Part shown: positions 28,156 through 37,098 of the stretch, piece after piece
How positions within the stretch are numbered: position 1 is the stretch's first letter
Layout: each line of letters begins with the position of its first letter
Assembly (NCBI GenBank): GCA_903895725.1
Contig: CAITUV010000074.1
Location: forward strand, 1-64,000
Direction: 5' to 3'
Length of the DNA: 64,000 bases
Source: an uncultured Myxococcales bacterium
Lineage (GTDB): Bacteria; Myxococcota_A; UBA9042; CAIXZC01
Translations under genes and position numbers: made by a program
The notes under the pieces: model-generated
What the model was told of the DNA's origin: nothing
Seen by the model: only the letters and a program-made list of their open reading frames with translations
The model's database searches: none

Positions 28156-30039
28156 TCAGCGGACCTTCGAAACAGGGACGAGGTGCGGGGGCCGCAGCGC
28201 AGCGTCCCCGGGCATCGACGCCAGCCCGTGCTTGAACAGGAAGTGCCTCAGCGGCAGATCGAGACAGCCGGGAACGAGGCAGGCATCTCGGTAGCTGCCC
28301 AGGTCGAGGCTCACGTGGATGTGGTGGTGGTGGAAGTAGTACCAGCCGTACCCCATGTCGGTCGACTCGTAGGTGAGCACGTTGTTCTTGCAGGCAGCAG
28401 GCTTGACCCAGCCGTTGTCGCACAGGACTTCGAGGGAGGCATCCAGGATGGGGCCCACTTTGCCATCACAGCCGATGACGCGCAGCAGGGGATGTTCGAA
28501 CAGGGAGCCTACGAACAGGGCCTCCCGCCAGGGATCGAGCAGGTGGGGCGGCTTGGTGCAGTGGTACGCCTCCGCACCGTTCTCGTAGTGCTCACAGACG
28601 GGGCGGGCCCGGTTGTCCGGCGTCCCATTCTGGAAGTAAGCGACGTCGATGTCGAAGCCGTCCGTGTGAGTACCGGAGGGATGTCCGGGAGAGCCGACGG
28701 AGGTCCCGGGGATGTCCCCGTTCTTCTCGCTCATGTCGATGAGCCCGACCGGGCCGCCGTTTCCGAACTCCCAGTCCTTGGCCAGGCAGGCCACGCGGGC
28801 CGCAGCGTATTGGATGGCCATGACCAGGTCCCGCCTCAACCAGCTTCGGTACTGGTTGGACCAGCTCTCCCCGTTTTCCGGGTAGTCGGTGTAGCCGGTC
28901 CCTTCCACCGGGTCGAACTGGATGAGCTCTCCGCAGTAGGCTTTCGTCCCGGTGCACTGGAGCGGGGGCAGATTGCAGGCGGCCTCGTTGGCGGTAAACG
29001 GTCCGGGCCCGGGGCCCGCATCCGGGATGCACAGGCCCGCGGTGCAGACCTCACCGGCCGGGCAGGAGTCGGGAGTGCAGGGGGCCGGCTCACAGAACAC
29101 GCCGTTGCAGACCATCCCTTCCGGGCAGCTTCCTTCGTGGCAGGCCGAGCAGTTCTCGATGCAGGCGGACGTCGAATAGTCCGCACTGGTATAGAAGCAG
29201 GTGGCGTTGCCCGGGCAGCCGTTCCCCTCCTTGTGGCAGTCCTTCTTGGCATTGGAAGGAATCGAGCCGGCCTGCATGCAGCCCAGGTAGCCGTCACCGG
29301 TGACGTCGCCGCAGGTCAGGCCGTTCGGGCACTCGCCGCAGTTCTCGACGCAGACCGAATTGGCCTGGGTGTCGTCGGTGTAGAGGCAGGCCTGGTTTCC
29401 CGAGCATCCGGCATCCTTGAGATGGCACTGGGTTTCCTGGTCAGCCGGGATCTCGCCGTCCTTCAGGCACGCCAGGCTGCCGTCGTCGCTGTAGGCCATG
29501 CAGACCTCGCCTGTCTGGCAGAGCCCCGTGTCCTCGACGCACTGGCCGCCGGCACAGACGGTGCTCCCGCTGCACGAGCCGCAGGTTGCGCCGCAGCCGT
29601 CGTCGCCACAGGCCTTGCCGGCACAGTCGGGCACGCACTGGACGCAGGCCCCCTCGGCCGTGCACAGGCTGTCGTCGACGGCCCCTTCCAACGTGAAGCA
29701 ATGGCCGCAGCTTCCACCGCAGCCGTCGTTGCCGCAGACTCTCCCCGTGCAGTCGGGAAGGCAGGAGAGGCACTGTCCCTTGTCGGTGCAGAGAGAGTCA
29801 TCGGGGGCCCCTTCGACGGTGTAGCAATGTCCGCAGCTCCCGCCGCAGCCGTCGTTGCCGCAGACCCGGCCTTCACAGGAGGGCTCACATGCGGAGGAGT
29901 CGGGCGAAGAGACGTCCTGCGATGTTTCCGGACCCTTCCCCCCGTTTTCGTTGTCGGCACCGCCGTTGTCGCATCCGGCCGGAAGGCAGAGCAGCATCGC
30001 CCCCAGCAAGAACAAAGCGGCCAGGCTCCTGTTGCGCAC
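28156..30039 (-). CDS. Cys-rich lipoprotein with M74/LAS-type peptidase domain
   Basis: A 627-residue lipoprotein (PAGC, Cys23) starting at GTG 30039 with GGAGGTGACCC upstream. Three GRVCGNDGCGG-type cysteine units occupy about residues 50-165, then EB-like units (CHLKDAGCSGNQACLYTDD). The C-terminal 280 residues resemble the MepA/LAS murein endopeptidases: HTDGFDIDV fits the zinc-ligand HxxGxDxD motif and FHHHHIHVSLDL the second HxH motif, with several extra cysteines. The inferred role is cleavage of cell-wall or other peptides outside the inner membrane. A TTGACT-N17-TAGGTT promoter precedes it. Confidence 0.75.
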   Translation of the reverse strand: MRNRSLAALFLLGAMLLCLPAGCDNGGADNENGGKGPETSQDVSSPDSSACEPSCEGRVCGNDGCGGSCGHCYTVEGAPDDSLCTDKGQCLSCLPDCTGRVCGNDGCGGSCGHCFTLEGAVDDSLCTAEGACVQCVPDCAGKACGDDGCGATCGSCSGSTVCAGGQCVEDTGLCQTGEVCMAYSDDGSLACLKDGEIPADQETQCHLKDAGCSGNQACLYTDDTQANSVCVENCGECPNGLTCGDVTGDGYLGCMQAGSIPSNAKKDCHKEGNGCPGNATCFYTSADYSTSACIENCSACHEGSCPEGMVCNGVFCEPAPCTPDSCPAGEVCTAGLCIPDAGPGPGPFTANEAACNLPPLQCTGTKAYCGELIQFDPVEGTGYTDYPENGESWSNQYRSWLRRDLVMAIQYAAARVACLAKDWEFGNGGPVGLIDMSEKNGDIPGTSVGSPGHPSGTHTDGFDIDVAYFQNGTPDNRARPVCEHYENGAEAYHCTKPPHLLDPWREALFVGSLFEHPLLRVIGCDGKVGPILDASLEVLCDNGWVKPAACKNNVLTYESTDMGYGWYYFHHHHIHVSLDLGSYRDACLVPGCLDLPLRHFLFKHGLASMPGDAALRPPHLVPVSKVR

Positions 30040-30073
30040 GGGTCACCTCCGTAATCACGCGTTGCGTGGGCGC

Positions 30074-30102
30074 AACCTACCGGCCGCTGCAGCAAAAGTC
30101 AA
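30074..30102 (-). promoter_or_regulatory. Putative promoter for the peptidase-like lipoprotein gene
   Basis: Minus strand TTGACT (30097-30102), 17-base spacer, TAGGTT (30074-30079), 34 bases before the GTG start. Confidence 0.5.
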
Positions 30103-30152
30103 GGTGAAGGGCCGTCGACAAGCCCGCAGATTGCACGAGATGGAGGTCCGCT

Positions 30153-31127
30153 CTACTTGCAGGGATCGTTGTCCTGAGACTTCTCGAGGGTGCAGCAGGT
30201 ACCGTCGATGCAGTCATAGCCGTCCGGGCAATCCTCCGAGGAGACGCATCCCGGGATGGGCTGGCAGTACCCGAACTGGCAGTAGGACCCCTCGGGGCAC
30301 TGTCCGCAGGGCTGTGCGCACTGCCCGTCCACGCAGTCGAAGCCGGCCGGGCACTGGGCATTGGCCGAGCATTCGGGCTGGGGGGCCGTGTCGACCTCGC
30401 ACATGCCGTTCACGCAGCTCTCGCCTGCGGCGCAGTCGGAGTCCTCGCAACAGACCGGCACGCATTGGCCGTTGACGCAGAGCGCTTCAAAGGGGCACTC
30501 GAAGCCGTAGACGCACTCCGACTCCTGGACGGGGGAAGGATAGCACTGGCCGGCCACGCAGCTCTGTCCGGCGGGGCACATGCCCGCTTCGTCACAGGCG
30601 AAATAGCACTTCGTGTCGATGCACAGGCCGTGGGAACCGCACTCGGAGTTGAACACGCAGCCGTCTCGGGGCGGATCCTCGGGGTCCACGGGCAGGCACT
30701 GGCCTTCCACGCAGTCCTCTTCCCAGCCACAGTCGTTGGAGTCGATGCACTCGGGGGCCGGGGGATCGATTGGGTCAGTCGGGTCGTCATCGGCTGGATC
30801 CTCGTCATCGGGAATAATGCTGGGGCAGGGCTCCTCATCGCAGCCGTCGGGCTCGTTGCTGCCGGGCTGGGTCCACTCGTCATACTCCTCGCAATCCCAC
30901 CCGTCGCACTCACACGTGGCGTTGCCGTTGCACTCGTAGCCCGGAGGGCAGTCGCCATCGGTGTTGCAGTAGTAGGGATGACAGTCCCATCCCTGGCACC
31001 AGTCGCACTGGTGTCCGTCGCATTCGACCCAGCCGTCGCACCCTTCGATGGTCTGGATGCTGCACGAGTGAAAGCTGCTGGCCATCAGGGCCGTGGTCAG
31101 GATGAAGCCGAGTAGTCCCTTTCCCAT
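30153..31127 (-). CDS. Secreted Cys-rich EB/EGF-like repeat protein
   Basis: A 324-residue exported protein with a signal peptide ending near FHSCSIQ (a poor lipobox, so lipidation is uncertain). A Trp- and Cys-rich start (CDGWVECDGHQCDWCQGWDC) is followed by an acidic Asp/Pro linker and then seven or so units of the form CxxDxDCPxGxxCVxGxC, as in CPDGYDCIDGTC. No catalytic residues are seen. Such units form short disulfide-bonded loops in metazoan EB modules and in bacterial surface proteins. It stands alone between the peptidase-like lipoprotein and the DUF6178-like gene. Confidence 0.7.
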   Translation of the reverse strand: MGKGLLGFILTTALMASSFHSCSIQTIEGCDGWVECDGHQCDWCQGWDCHPYYCNTDGDCPPGYECNGNATCECDGWDCEEYDEWTQPGSNEPDGCDEEPCPSIIPDDEDPADDDPTDPIDPPAPECIDSNDCGWEEDCVEGQCLPVDPEDPPRDGCVFNSECGSHGLCIDTKCYFACDEAGMCPAGQSCVAGQCYPSPVQESECVYGFECPFEALCVNGQCVPVCCEDSDCAAGESCVNGMCEVDTAPQPECSANAQCPAGFDCVDGQCAQPCGQCPEGSYCQFGYCQPIPGCVSSEDCPDGYDCIDGTCCTLEKSQDNDPCK

Positions 31128-31239
31128 GGATGCACCTCCGTGTCATTGCCGGTTCAGCGGGGTCCAGCCGGTCGATCCGGCTGCCCGTCTGACCACTGCA
31201 ACACCGGATGCTCCTGGAAGTGTCACCCGGAGCGGTGAC

Positions 31240-32940
31240 TCACTGGAGCAACAGCACCGGGGCGGCGAGCTTCGGGTCGGGGACGGTCCCGGAAGGGAAT
31301 TTGCGGAAGAGATCCTCGAGCTTCCGCAGGGACAGGTCGAACAGTGCGCCGGCAAACCGGTTCGCACCGGCAGATGCAAACCGGGCGATGGCCTCCTTGA
31401 GGCGGGGATTGAGCGTCCGGTCCCCTTCGGGCCCGACGGGGAGCACGAGGTCGAGCAGCACGGGTAGCGATTCCGCTGGAACCGGGGTGAGGATCGACTC
31501 GCTTCCAAGGAGGCCGTTGACGAGAGCCGTGGCCATGAGGGTGGTGTGGGTCACCGCGAGCCGGCGTTCCTCGGGGATGGATCGGGCCAGCGATTCCGGG
31601 ACCAGGTAGAGCGCCTCGGCAGCGAAGCGGGCGATCTCGCGAGCCTGGAGCAGGGCCTGCCGCGTGCGGCGAAGCTCGGCCAGCGATCGGAATTCTGCAA
31701 ACCCGTGCTTGTCCGAATCGAGGCTGAGGGCCCGCCGGGGCACGTCGAGAGAGGCCCCCCTCACGACATCGTCGAGTGGCGGGTCGAAGAGCTGGAGTCC
31801 GTGCTCCTTTCCCGCCAGATCGACCAGCTCGTGCGCCTTCTGGCGCAGCGGAATGAGGAGGGAATGCCCGATGCGGAAGAGGGTTCTTGCCCGAACGCGC
31901 GCCAGGATGCGGGCTGCGAGCGGGACATCTCCCTCGGCAACGTACTCGAGTCCCAGAGTGAGGAGCGATGCGGCCTGGTCGATCCCGAGCCGGCGGCCGG
32001 CCTCGTCTGCGAGATCCCCGTCCGTGGCCAGCACGATCTGGGCATTGGCGAGCCAGGCGAGCCCCTCGGCCAGCAGGGACAGGACGCGGTCGTCCTCGAC
32101 CGTGCCAACCACCTGCTTGAGGAACGGGATCTGCTCGGGACCGAATCCGTACAGGGCGGGCAGGAGCGGCATTTCGGTCGCTGCCTTGAGTGTCGGGAGA
32201 GCGTCGAGCCGGCGCCGGATCGAGCGCTTGGCTGCCACCGGGTTGTAGTACGCCAGGAGCTCCCGGATCTCGCCCTGCTCCGGGAATCCCATGGTCCGGA
32301 TTCTCGACGAGCGGAATCTGGAAAACTCGGCCTCCACCGTGTCCCGGTCTTCGGTGGCGACGTGGCGGAGCAGGTCCGCCGCATCGAGGTTGTCCCGTGA
32401 GTAGAGGCGATCCACGAGATCCTTGACGGCAGGAGTGTTGGGATCCCCCGCCGGGAAGACGAGGAAGAACTGCTCGTCCGGGGTACGCATCACTTCGAGC
32501 TCGTCGGAGAAGGCATCCTCCTGCTCCGGAGTCATGTCCCGCTGGACGATGCGGACGCGGTGGAGGAGGTAGAGCGCAATCGTTTCGTCCTCGAGCGAGT
32601 CCAGGAACCGTTCGACGGCTTCGTCTTCGGTGGAGCGGACGATGGCGTACAGCGTCTCGAAGCGTTCGGGGCTGAATTCCGAACCCTTCCACGTATCCAG
32701 GTCAGTCAACCCCTGGAACTGCTCCTCGGTGGCATGGGCCACCAGGTCGGTACAATCCTCTCGGCCCACCGCTACCACGAGGGTGAAAAGCTCCTCCGGA
32801 GCCATGGAGTGGATAAGCTCCACGCTGCGGGGATGGTCGAGGATCGCGTTGACGACCTCCATTCCGCCCTTCTTGCGGTTCCGGGTGACGAGGTCCGCCA
32901 GGGTCTGGCGCAGAGCAAGCTCGGTGTGCCGGTCGTTCAT
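31240..32940 (-). CDS. DUF6178-like protein
   Basis: A 566-residue, mostly helical soluble protein without signal peptide. Segments such as RSVELIHSMAPEELFTLV, DEQFFLVFPAGDP and a C-terminal half dominated by helices match my recollection of DUF6178 proteins of Desulfuromonadota and Myxococcota; the assignment should be checked. The start ATG 32940 overlaps the stop of the thioredoxin-TPR lipoprotein gene (ATGA), so the pair is translationally coupled. Function unknown. Confidence 0.6.
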   Translation of the reverse strand: MNDRHTELALRQTLADLVTRNRKKGGMEVVNAILDHPRSVELIHSMAPEELFTLVVAVGREDCTDLVAHATEEQFQGLTDLDTWKGSEFSPERFETLYAIVRSTEDEAVERFLDSLEDETIALYLLHRVRIVQRDMTPEQEDAFSDELEVMRTPDEQFFLVFPAGDPNTPAVKDLVDRLYSRDNLDAADLLRHVATEDRDTVEAEFSRFRSSRIRTMGFPEQGEIRELLAYYNPVAAKRSIRRRLDALPTLKAATEMPLLPALYGFGPEQIPFLKQVVGTVEDDRVLSLLAEGLAWLANAQIVLATDGDLADEAGRRLGIDQAASLLTLGLEYVAEGDVPLAARILARVRARTLFRIGHSLLIPLRQKAHELVDLAGKEHGLQLFDPPLDDVVRGASLDVPRRALSLDSDKHGFAEFRSLAELRRTRQALLQAREIARFAAEALYLVPESLARSIPEERRLAVTHTTLMATALVNGLLGSESILTPVPAESLPVLLDLVLPVGPEGDRTLNPRLKEAIARFASAGANRFAGALFDLSLRKLEDLFRKFPSGTVPDPKLAAPVLLLQ

Positions 32941-34070
32941 TGGCCCTCCCGCACCTTCTTGAGCGCGTTGCGATACGTGTCGAGCAGAGCCTTGTAGGAC
33001 TCCGAGGCGTCGGACTTGGTACAGGCCTGCTCCATGGAGGCAACGGCGGCCTCGTACTCGCGGTTTCGGAACTGGAGGTCGGCCAGGGTCTTCCAGAGAT
33101 ACCCGAGGTCAGGGTGCTTCTCGAGGCCCTCCTTCACCTTCTCGATTCCCTCCGCGAAGAACTCTCCGTACTGGAGGCAGAACGTGCCGAACCGGAAGTA
33201 CTGAATGGCATCTTCGGGCTTGATGCGGACTTGCTCGAGGAGGATTGTGCGGGCCTTGTCACGGTCCTTCTTCTCGACGTAGATCCGGGCGATCATGTAG
33301 GTCGCCTCGGTTCCGTGGTACGTGTCGGGGAAGCGCAGCGAGAGATCCTCGAGGATCGGCAGGGCCTTGTCCCGGTCCTTGAAATGGTCGAGGTAGACGG
33401 TCTGGCCGAGCAGCAGCAACGCCCTGGGAACCTGGCCGGTCTTGTTCTCCTTGTCCAGGCGCCAGATCTTCTCGAGGAACACGATGGCCTCGCCCCCCCG
33501 CTGCCGGATCGCCAGCTCCCTTCCGGCATCGAACGCGAGGAGGAGGTCCTCCGGATGAGCGAGGGCCTGGTCCCGGTACCACGAGGCGGTCCGGAGTCCC
33601 TGCACGTAGTCCTTGATGGTGGCGACGAACTCCTCGGTCGGGCTGTAACCGAAGAAGCGCTCGATCTCCTCGCCACCCGGCTTGCAGACCACCATGGTGG
33701 GGTACGAGTGGACGTTGTAGCGCTCCGCCACCGGCTTGCCGGTCTCGGACAGGGCGTCGACCTTGATGCTGACGAGGGTCCTTGCGTACTGCTGGAAGTA
33801 CGCGTCCGGAAACACCTTGCTCTCGAGCTCCTTGCACGGCCCGCACCACTGGGTCGAGACGTAGACGAAGAGCGGCAGGTCCCGCTCCCTGGACACCTGC
33901 ACGGCCTGAGCGTAATGGAGGCGAGCGAACCCGCCGTCGTACTCGATCACGTCGGGAACCTGTACGGGCACGGCCGTGGAATCCACGGGCCGGATCGTGC
34001 CCGAAGGACAGCCTGTCGCCAGGAGCGCTGCGGCCAGAAGGCCGAAACGCAAGACGGTTCTCGAACTCAT
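32937..34070 (-). CDS. Thioredoxin-like lipoprotein with TPR repeats
   Basis: A 377-residue lipoprotein (lipobox ATGC, Cys21). Residues 50-165 are a thioredoxin fold with the active site STQWCGPCK (CGPC at 76-79) and the cis-proline segment VHSYPTMVV. Residues 170-370 form TPR-like helices (ALLLLGQTVYLDHF, LGYLWKTLADLQFRNREYEA). A periplasmic disulfide oxidoreductase or thiol-disulfide relay attached to membrane is likely, which fits a genome producing many disulfide-rich exported proteins (inference). The frame is open far upstream, but the ATG at 34070 begins the signal peptide. Confidence 0.82.
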   Translation of the reverse strand: MSSRTVLRFGLLAAALLATGCPSGTIRPVDSTAVPVQVPDVIEYDGGFARLHYAQAVQVSRERDLPLFVYVSTQWCGPCKELESKVFPDAYFQQYARTLVSIKVDALSETGKPVAERYNVHSYPTMVVCKPGGEEIERFFGYSPTEEFVATIKDYVQGLRTASWYRDQALAHPEDLLLAFDAGRELAIRQRGGEAIVFLEKIWRLDKENKTGQVPRALLLLGQTVYLDHFKDRDKALPILEDLSLRFPDTYHGTEATYMIARIYVEKKDRDKARTILLEQVRIKPEDAIQYFRFGTFCLQYGEFFAEGIEKVKEGLEKHPDLGYLWKTLADLQFRNREYEAAVASMEQACTKSDASESYKALLDTYRNALKKVREGQ

Positions 34071-34131
34071 GCGGCCCTCCATGGGTGCCAGTGCGCGCCT
34101 ACGCAGCAAATCAGTAGCCCCGTAACGTATC

Positions 34132-34160
34132 TTGTCAATTCCGTCAAGCTTGTCTAGACT
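34132..34160 (+). promoter_or_regulatory. Putative promoter for the lut operon
   Basis: TTGTCA (34132-34137), 17-base spacer, TAGACT (34155-34160). The predicted transcript would begin only a few bases before the ATG at 34170, and no ribosome site is visible, so lutA may be translated from a leaderless or near-leaderless message. The spacer is part of an imperfect inverted repeat (CTTGTCAATTCCGTCAAG), a possible operator. Confidence 0.4.
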
Positions 34161-34169
34161 CCCTGGGCC

Positions 34170-34919
34170 ATGAAGGTTGCCCTTTTCGTCCCATGTCTGA
34201 TGGACCGATTCCTTCCCGACGCCGGGATGGCCGCGGCGCGATTGCTGGAATCGGCCGGGGTGCAGGTGGTGGTCGACTCGAGGCTGACCTGTTGCGGGCA
34301 GCCGGCCGTCAATGCGGGGCACCCGGACCTGGCGCGGAAGATGGCGCTGCGGATGCTGAAGCTGGCCGAGCACGAGCTTCCGGTGGTCGTCCCCTCCGGC
34401 TCGTGCGTGGCGATGATGCGGGACTCCTACGGGCTGATGGACCTGTCCGGACAGGACGCCGAGCGTTGGCGCAGCCTGCGGGGGCGGGTGTTCGAGCTGG
34501 CCGAGTTCCTGGTGGAGCGCGGGCTGACGAATCGGGTGACGGCCCGGTGCGAGGCCCGGGTGGTAGTCCACCATTCGTGCCATCACCTTCGGCACGTGGC
34601 CGGGAGCGGTGCGCTGGCCGTGCTGCTCGAAAGGCTGGAAGGGGCAAGCCTCCTGGAATCGGAGCAGGCACGCCAGTGCTGCGGCTTCGGCGGCGTGTTC
34701 TCCTCCAAGCTTCCGGAGCTGTCCATAGCCATGGGCCGGGCCCGACTCGACGCCATGCTGAAGCTCGAGCCCCGCTACATCGCCCTGGCCGATGCCGGTT
34801 GCGTGCTGCAGCTGTCCGGGATACTGGAGGGGGAGGGGCTGTCGAAGCGGGCTCAGGTCGTGCACTATGCCCAGCTCTTCACCGGGGACGGGCTCAAACC
34901 ACTGGATGCGGGCGAGTAG
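34170..34919 (+). CDS. lutA: L-lactate oxidation protein LutA (LldE-like)
   Basis: A 249-residue protein of the CCG family, one of three components of the LutABC L-lactate oxidase-type iron-sulfur complex that converts lactate to pyruvate in the cytoplasm. Both CCG motifs are present: LTCCGQPAVNAG (about 35-46) and ARQCCGFGGVFSSK (about 168-181), plus HHSCHHLRH between them. LutB starts five bases after its stop and LutC overlaps LutB, so the three form an operon. Confidence 0.9.
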   Translation: MKVALFVPCLMDRFLPDAGMAAARLLESAGVQVVVDSRLTCCGQPAVNAGHPDLARKMALRMLKLAEHELPVVVPSGSCVAMMRDSYGLMDLSGQDAERWRSLRGRVFELAEFLVERGLTNRVTARCEARVVVHHSCHHLRHVAGSGALAVLLERLEGASLLESEQARQCCGFGGVFSSKLPELSIAMGRARLDAMLKLEPRYIALADAGCVLQLSGILEGEGLSKRAQVVHYAQLFTGDGLKPLDAGE

Positions 34920-34923
34920 ATAG

Positions 34924-36342
34924 ATGGCCGATCTGCGGGACATCGTGCGTGAGAAGCTGGCGGACAATGCGCTGCAGGCCGCGCTTGCCCGTGCGCTTGG
35001 AATCGTCCGGGGAAAGCGGACGGCTGCCGTGTCCGAGCTGGCTTCCTTCGAGGACGCAAAGGCCGTCGCTGCCGCGGTCCGCAGCAACGCGGTGCAGCGC
35101 CTCAAGGACTACCTGCCGCAGCTCGAAGCCCGGCTCGCCGACGAAGGTACGCACGTGCTCTGGGCCCGCGACGCTGCCGAAGCGTGCAGGATGATCGTCG
35201 ACATCGCTCGACAGCGCTCCGTGCGCCGCTGCGTCATGTCGAAGTCCATGGTGGCGGAAGAGATTGGCCTGGAAGCCGCCCTGAAGAACGCCGGGACCGT
35301 CGTGGTCCAGTCCGACCTGGGAGAGCGGGTGGTGCAGCTCGCGCACCAGAAGCCTTCGCACATCACGGCCCCCTGTCTGCACCTGAGCGCTGCCGAAGTG
35401 GGACGCATCCTGCACGAGAAGTCCGGAATCGAGCTGTCGAGCGACCCGGAGAAGTTGAGCCGGGCGGTTGCCCGCACGCTTCGCCCGGTCTTCCTGGATG
35501 CCCAGATGGCGGTGTCGGGAGTCAACTTCGCAGTCGCCGAGACCGGCAACCTCGTGCTCGTGGAGAACGAGGGGAACGGCCGGATGGGCTATACGATGGC
35601 GCCGGTGCACGTGGCCGTGACGGGGATCGAGAAGGTGGTCGGCACGCTGGCCGATGCTGCGGCACTCCTGGCGGTCCTGCCCCGCTCGGCCACGGGGCAG
35701 CGTGCCACCTGCTACGTGTCGATCCTGCCCCCGCGGCCGTTCCCCGGTCAGGAGCGCTTCCTGGTCCTCGTGGACAATGGACGGTCGGCTGCATTCGGGG
35801 CCGGACCGATGCGGGACGTCCTGCGATGCATCCGATGCGGTGCCTGCATGAACGCCTGCCCGGTCTACGAGCGGGTGGGCGGACACGTGTACGGGTGGAC
35901 CTACCCCGGGCCCATTGGAATCGTGCTGGCTCCGTTCCTCGGACCGCAGGAGGTGCGTGCCGAGATCTCCGACCTGTGCTCGCTGTGCGGCGCCTGCACC
36001 GAAGTGTGCCCGGTCGGAATCCCGTTGGACCGACTGATCGTGTTGGCCCGGGGGCTGTCGCATTCCTGCCGGCCGGCAGCGGTCGTGAAGCGGGAGCGGA
36101 GCGCTCTCGAGTGGTTCGGGAGGGCAATGGGGGGTCGGGTTTCCTACCGGCTCTCGCACCTGGGGCACAAGCTGGCAAGGGCCTGGTTCCCGAAGAAGCT
36201 GGCTCGGACCGAGGCCGAGCTCGGATGGTCCGGCGTGCGCACCGCTCCCGGGCCGGCTGCCGTGTTGTTCCGGAGCCGGTTCAAAAGGCGGGCGGCAGCC
36301 GAGGATGGCACGGCGGACGAAGGTTCCGGAGGCGAAGTGTGA
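34924..36342 (+). CDS. lutB: L-lactate oxidation iron-sulfur protein LutB (LldF-like)
   Basis: A 472-residue iron-sulfur subunit. The N-terminal LUD region (about 60-280) contains GVNFAVAETGNLVLVENEGN; two 4Fe-4S ferredoxin-type motifs follow, CIRCGACMNACPVY (about 300) and CSLCGACTEVCPVGIPLD (about 355). The C-terminal domain (RSALEWFGRAMGG) is typical of the family. It transfers electrons from lactate oxidation, probably with LutA and LutC. The stop overlaps the lutC start (GTGTGATGAC). Confidence 0.93.
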   Translation: MADLRDIVREKLADNALQAALARALGIVRGKRTAAVSELASFEDAKAVAAAVRSNAVQRLKDYLPQLEARLADEGTHVLWARDAAEACRMIVDIARQRSVRRCVMSKSMVAEEIGLEAALKNAGTVVVQSDLGERVVQLAHQKPSHITAPCLHLSAAEVGRILHEKSGIELSSDPEKLSRAVARTLRPVFLDAQMAVSGVNFAVAETGNLVLVENEGNGRMGYTMAPVHVAVTGIEKVVGTLADAAALLAVLPRSATGQRATCYVSILPPRPFPGQERFLVLVDNGRSAAFGAGPMRDVLRCIRCGACMNACPVYERVGGHVYGWTYPGPIGIVLAPFLGPQEVRAEISDLCSLCGACTEVCPVGIPLDRLIVLARGLSHSCRPAAVVKRERSALEWFGRAMGGRVSYRLSHLGHKLARAWFPKKLARTEAELGWSGVRTAPGPAAVLFRSRFKRRAAAEDGTADEGSGGEV

Positions 36343-37031
36343 TGACAGCGGATCGCGGACGGCAGCGCAGGACCGGAGAGGCCCGGGAGGAGATCCTCGG
36401 TCGCCTCGAAACCGCATACCGGGCAGCGGGGGAGGGCGGGGGGCCCGCCGGCCGCATCGCCTATGCCCTGGAGCCGGGCAGAGACCCGGAGATGCTCCTT
36501 GCCGTGGCACGCGAGCGATTCGAGAGCCAGGAGATCGGCTATCACATCCTGCCCGGCTTCCAGTCCCTGGTCGACTCGGTCGCCAACCACCTCTACTCCA
36601 GGCAGGCGCGCCTGGTCGCATTGCAGCCGTGCGGACTGTTCGACCGGCTCGACCTGCGTCACGGTCTTGCCAGGCGCCTGCCCGACCTGCGTTTCGTCGA
36701 TGCAGGCAGCGGGTTGACGGACGTTGCTCGTGCTGACGTCGGGATCACGGCCTGTGAAGCGGTGATCGCCCAGACCGGAACCATCGTGCTGTCGGCCACG
36801 AAACGGGAGGAGCTGGGAGTATCGCTTCTCGGTGGGGTCCACTTCTGTATCGCCACGGTCGATCAGCTCACGGCAGACTTGGATTCCTGGCTGGCCGGAC
36901 GGCCGGGGTGGGCCCCGGACGAAGCCACCGTGCTGATCTCAGGGCCGAGTCGGACCGCTGACATCGAGAAGACCGTGGTGATCGGCGTGCACGGCCCCTG
37001 GAAGCTGTCGCTCTTCCTCGTGAAGGAGTAG
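36342..37031 (+). CDS. lutC: L-lactate oxidation protein LutC (LUD domain)
   Basis: A 229-residue LUD-domain protein. Conserved blocks: VGITACEAVIAQTGTIVLSA (about 130-149) and the C-terminal GPSRTADIEKTVVIGVHGP. It is the third component of LutABC. The true start is ATG 36342, overlapping the lutB stop; the frame extends far upstream only as an overlapping reading of lutB. Together with lutA and lutB it indicates growth on or fermentation/respiration of lactate. Confidence 0.92.
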   Translation: MTADRGRQRRTGEAREEILGRLETAYRAAGEGGGPAGRIAYALEPGRDPEMLLAVARERFESQEIGYHILPGFQSLVDSVANHLYSRQARLVALQPCGLFDRLDLRHGLARRLPDLRFVDAGSGLTDVARADVGITACEAVIAQTGTIVLSATKREELGVSLLGGVHFCIATVDQLTADLDSWLAGRPGWAPDEATVLISGPSRTADIEKTVVIGVHGPWKLSLFLVKE

Positions 37032-37098
37032 GGAGACCTGAAGGCGTCGGTTGCGCCCGCTGCGAAAGGGGGCCACCGGCAGCCGGGAGACAAGATGG

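Noticed and set aside
34071..35105. Long N-terminal extension of the thioredoxin-TPR protein
   Set aside because: The extra 345 codons are antisense to lutA and cross its promoter; the signal peptide and lipobox start at ATG 34070.
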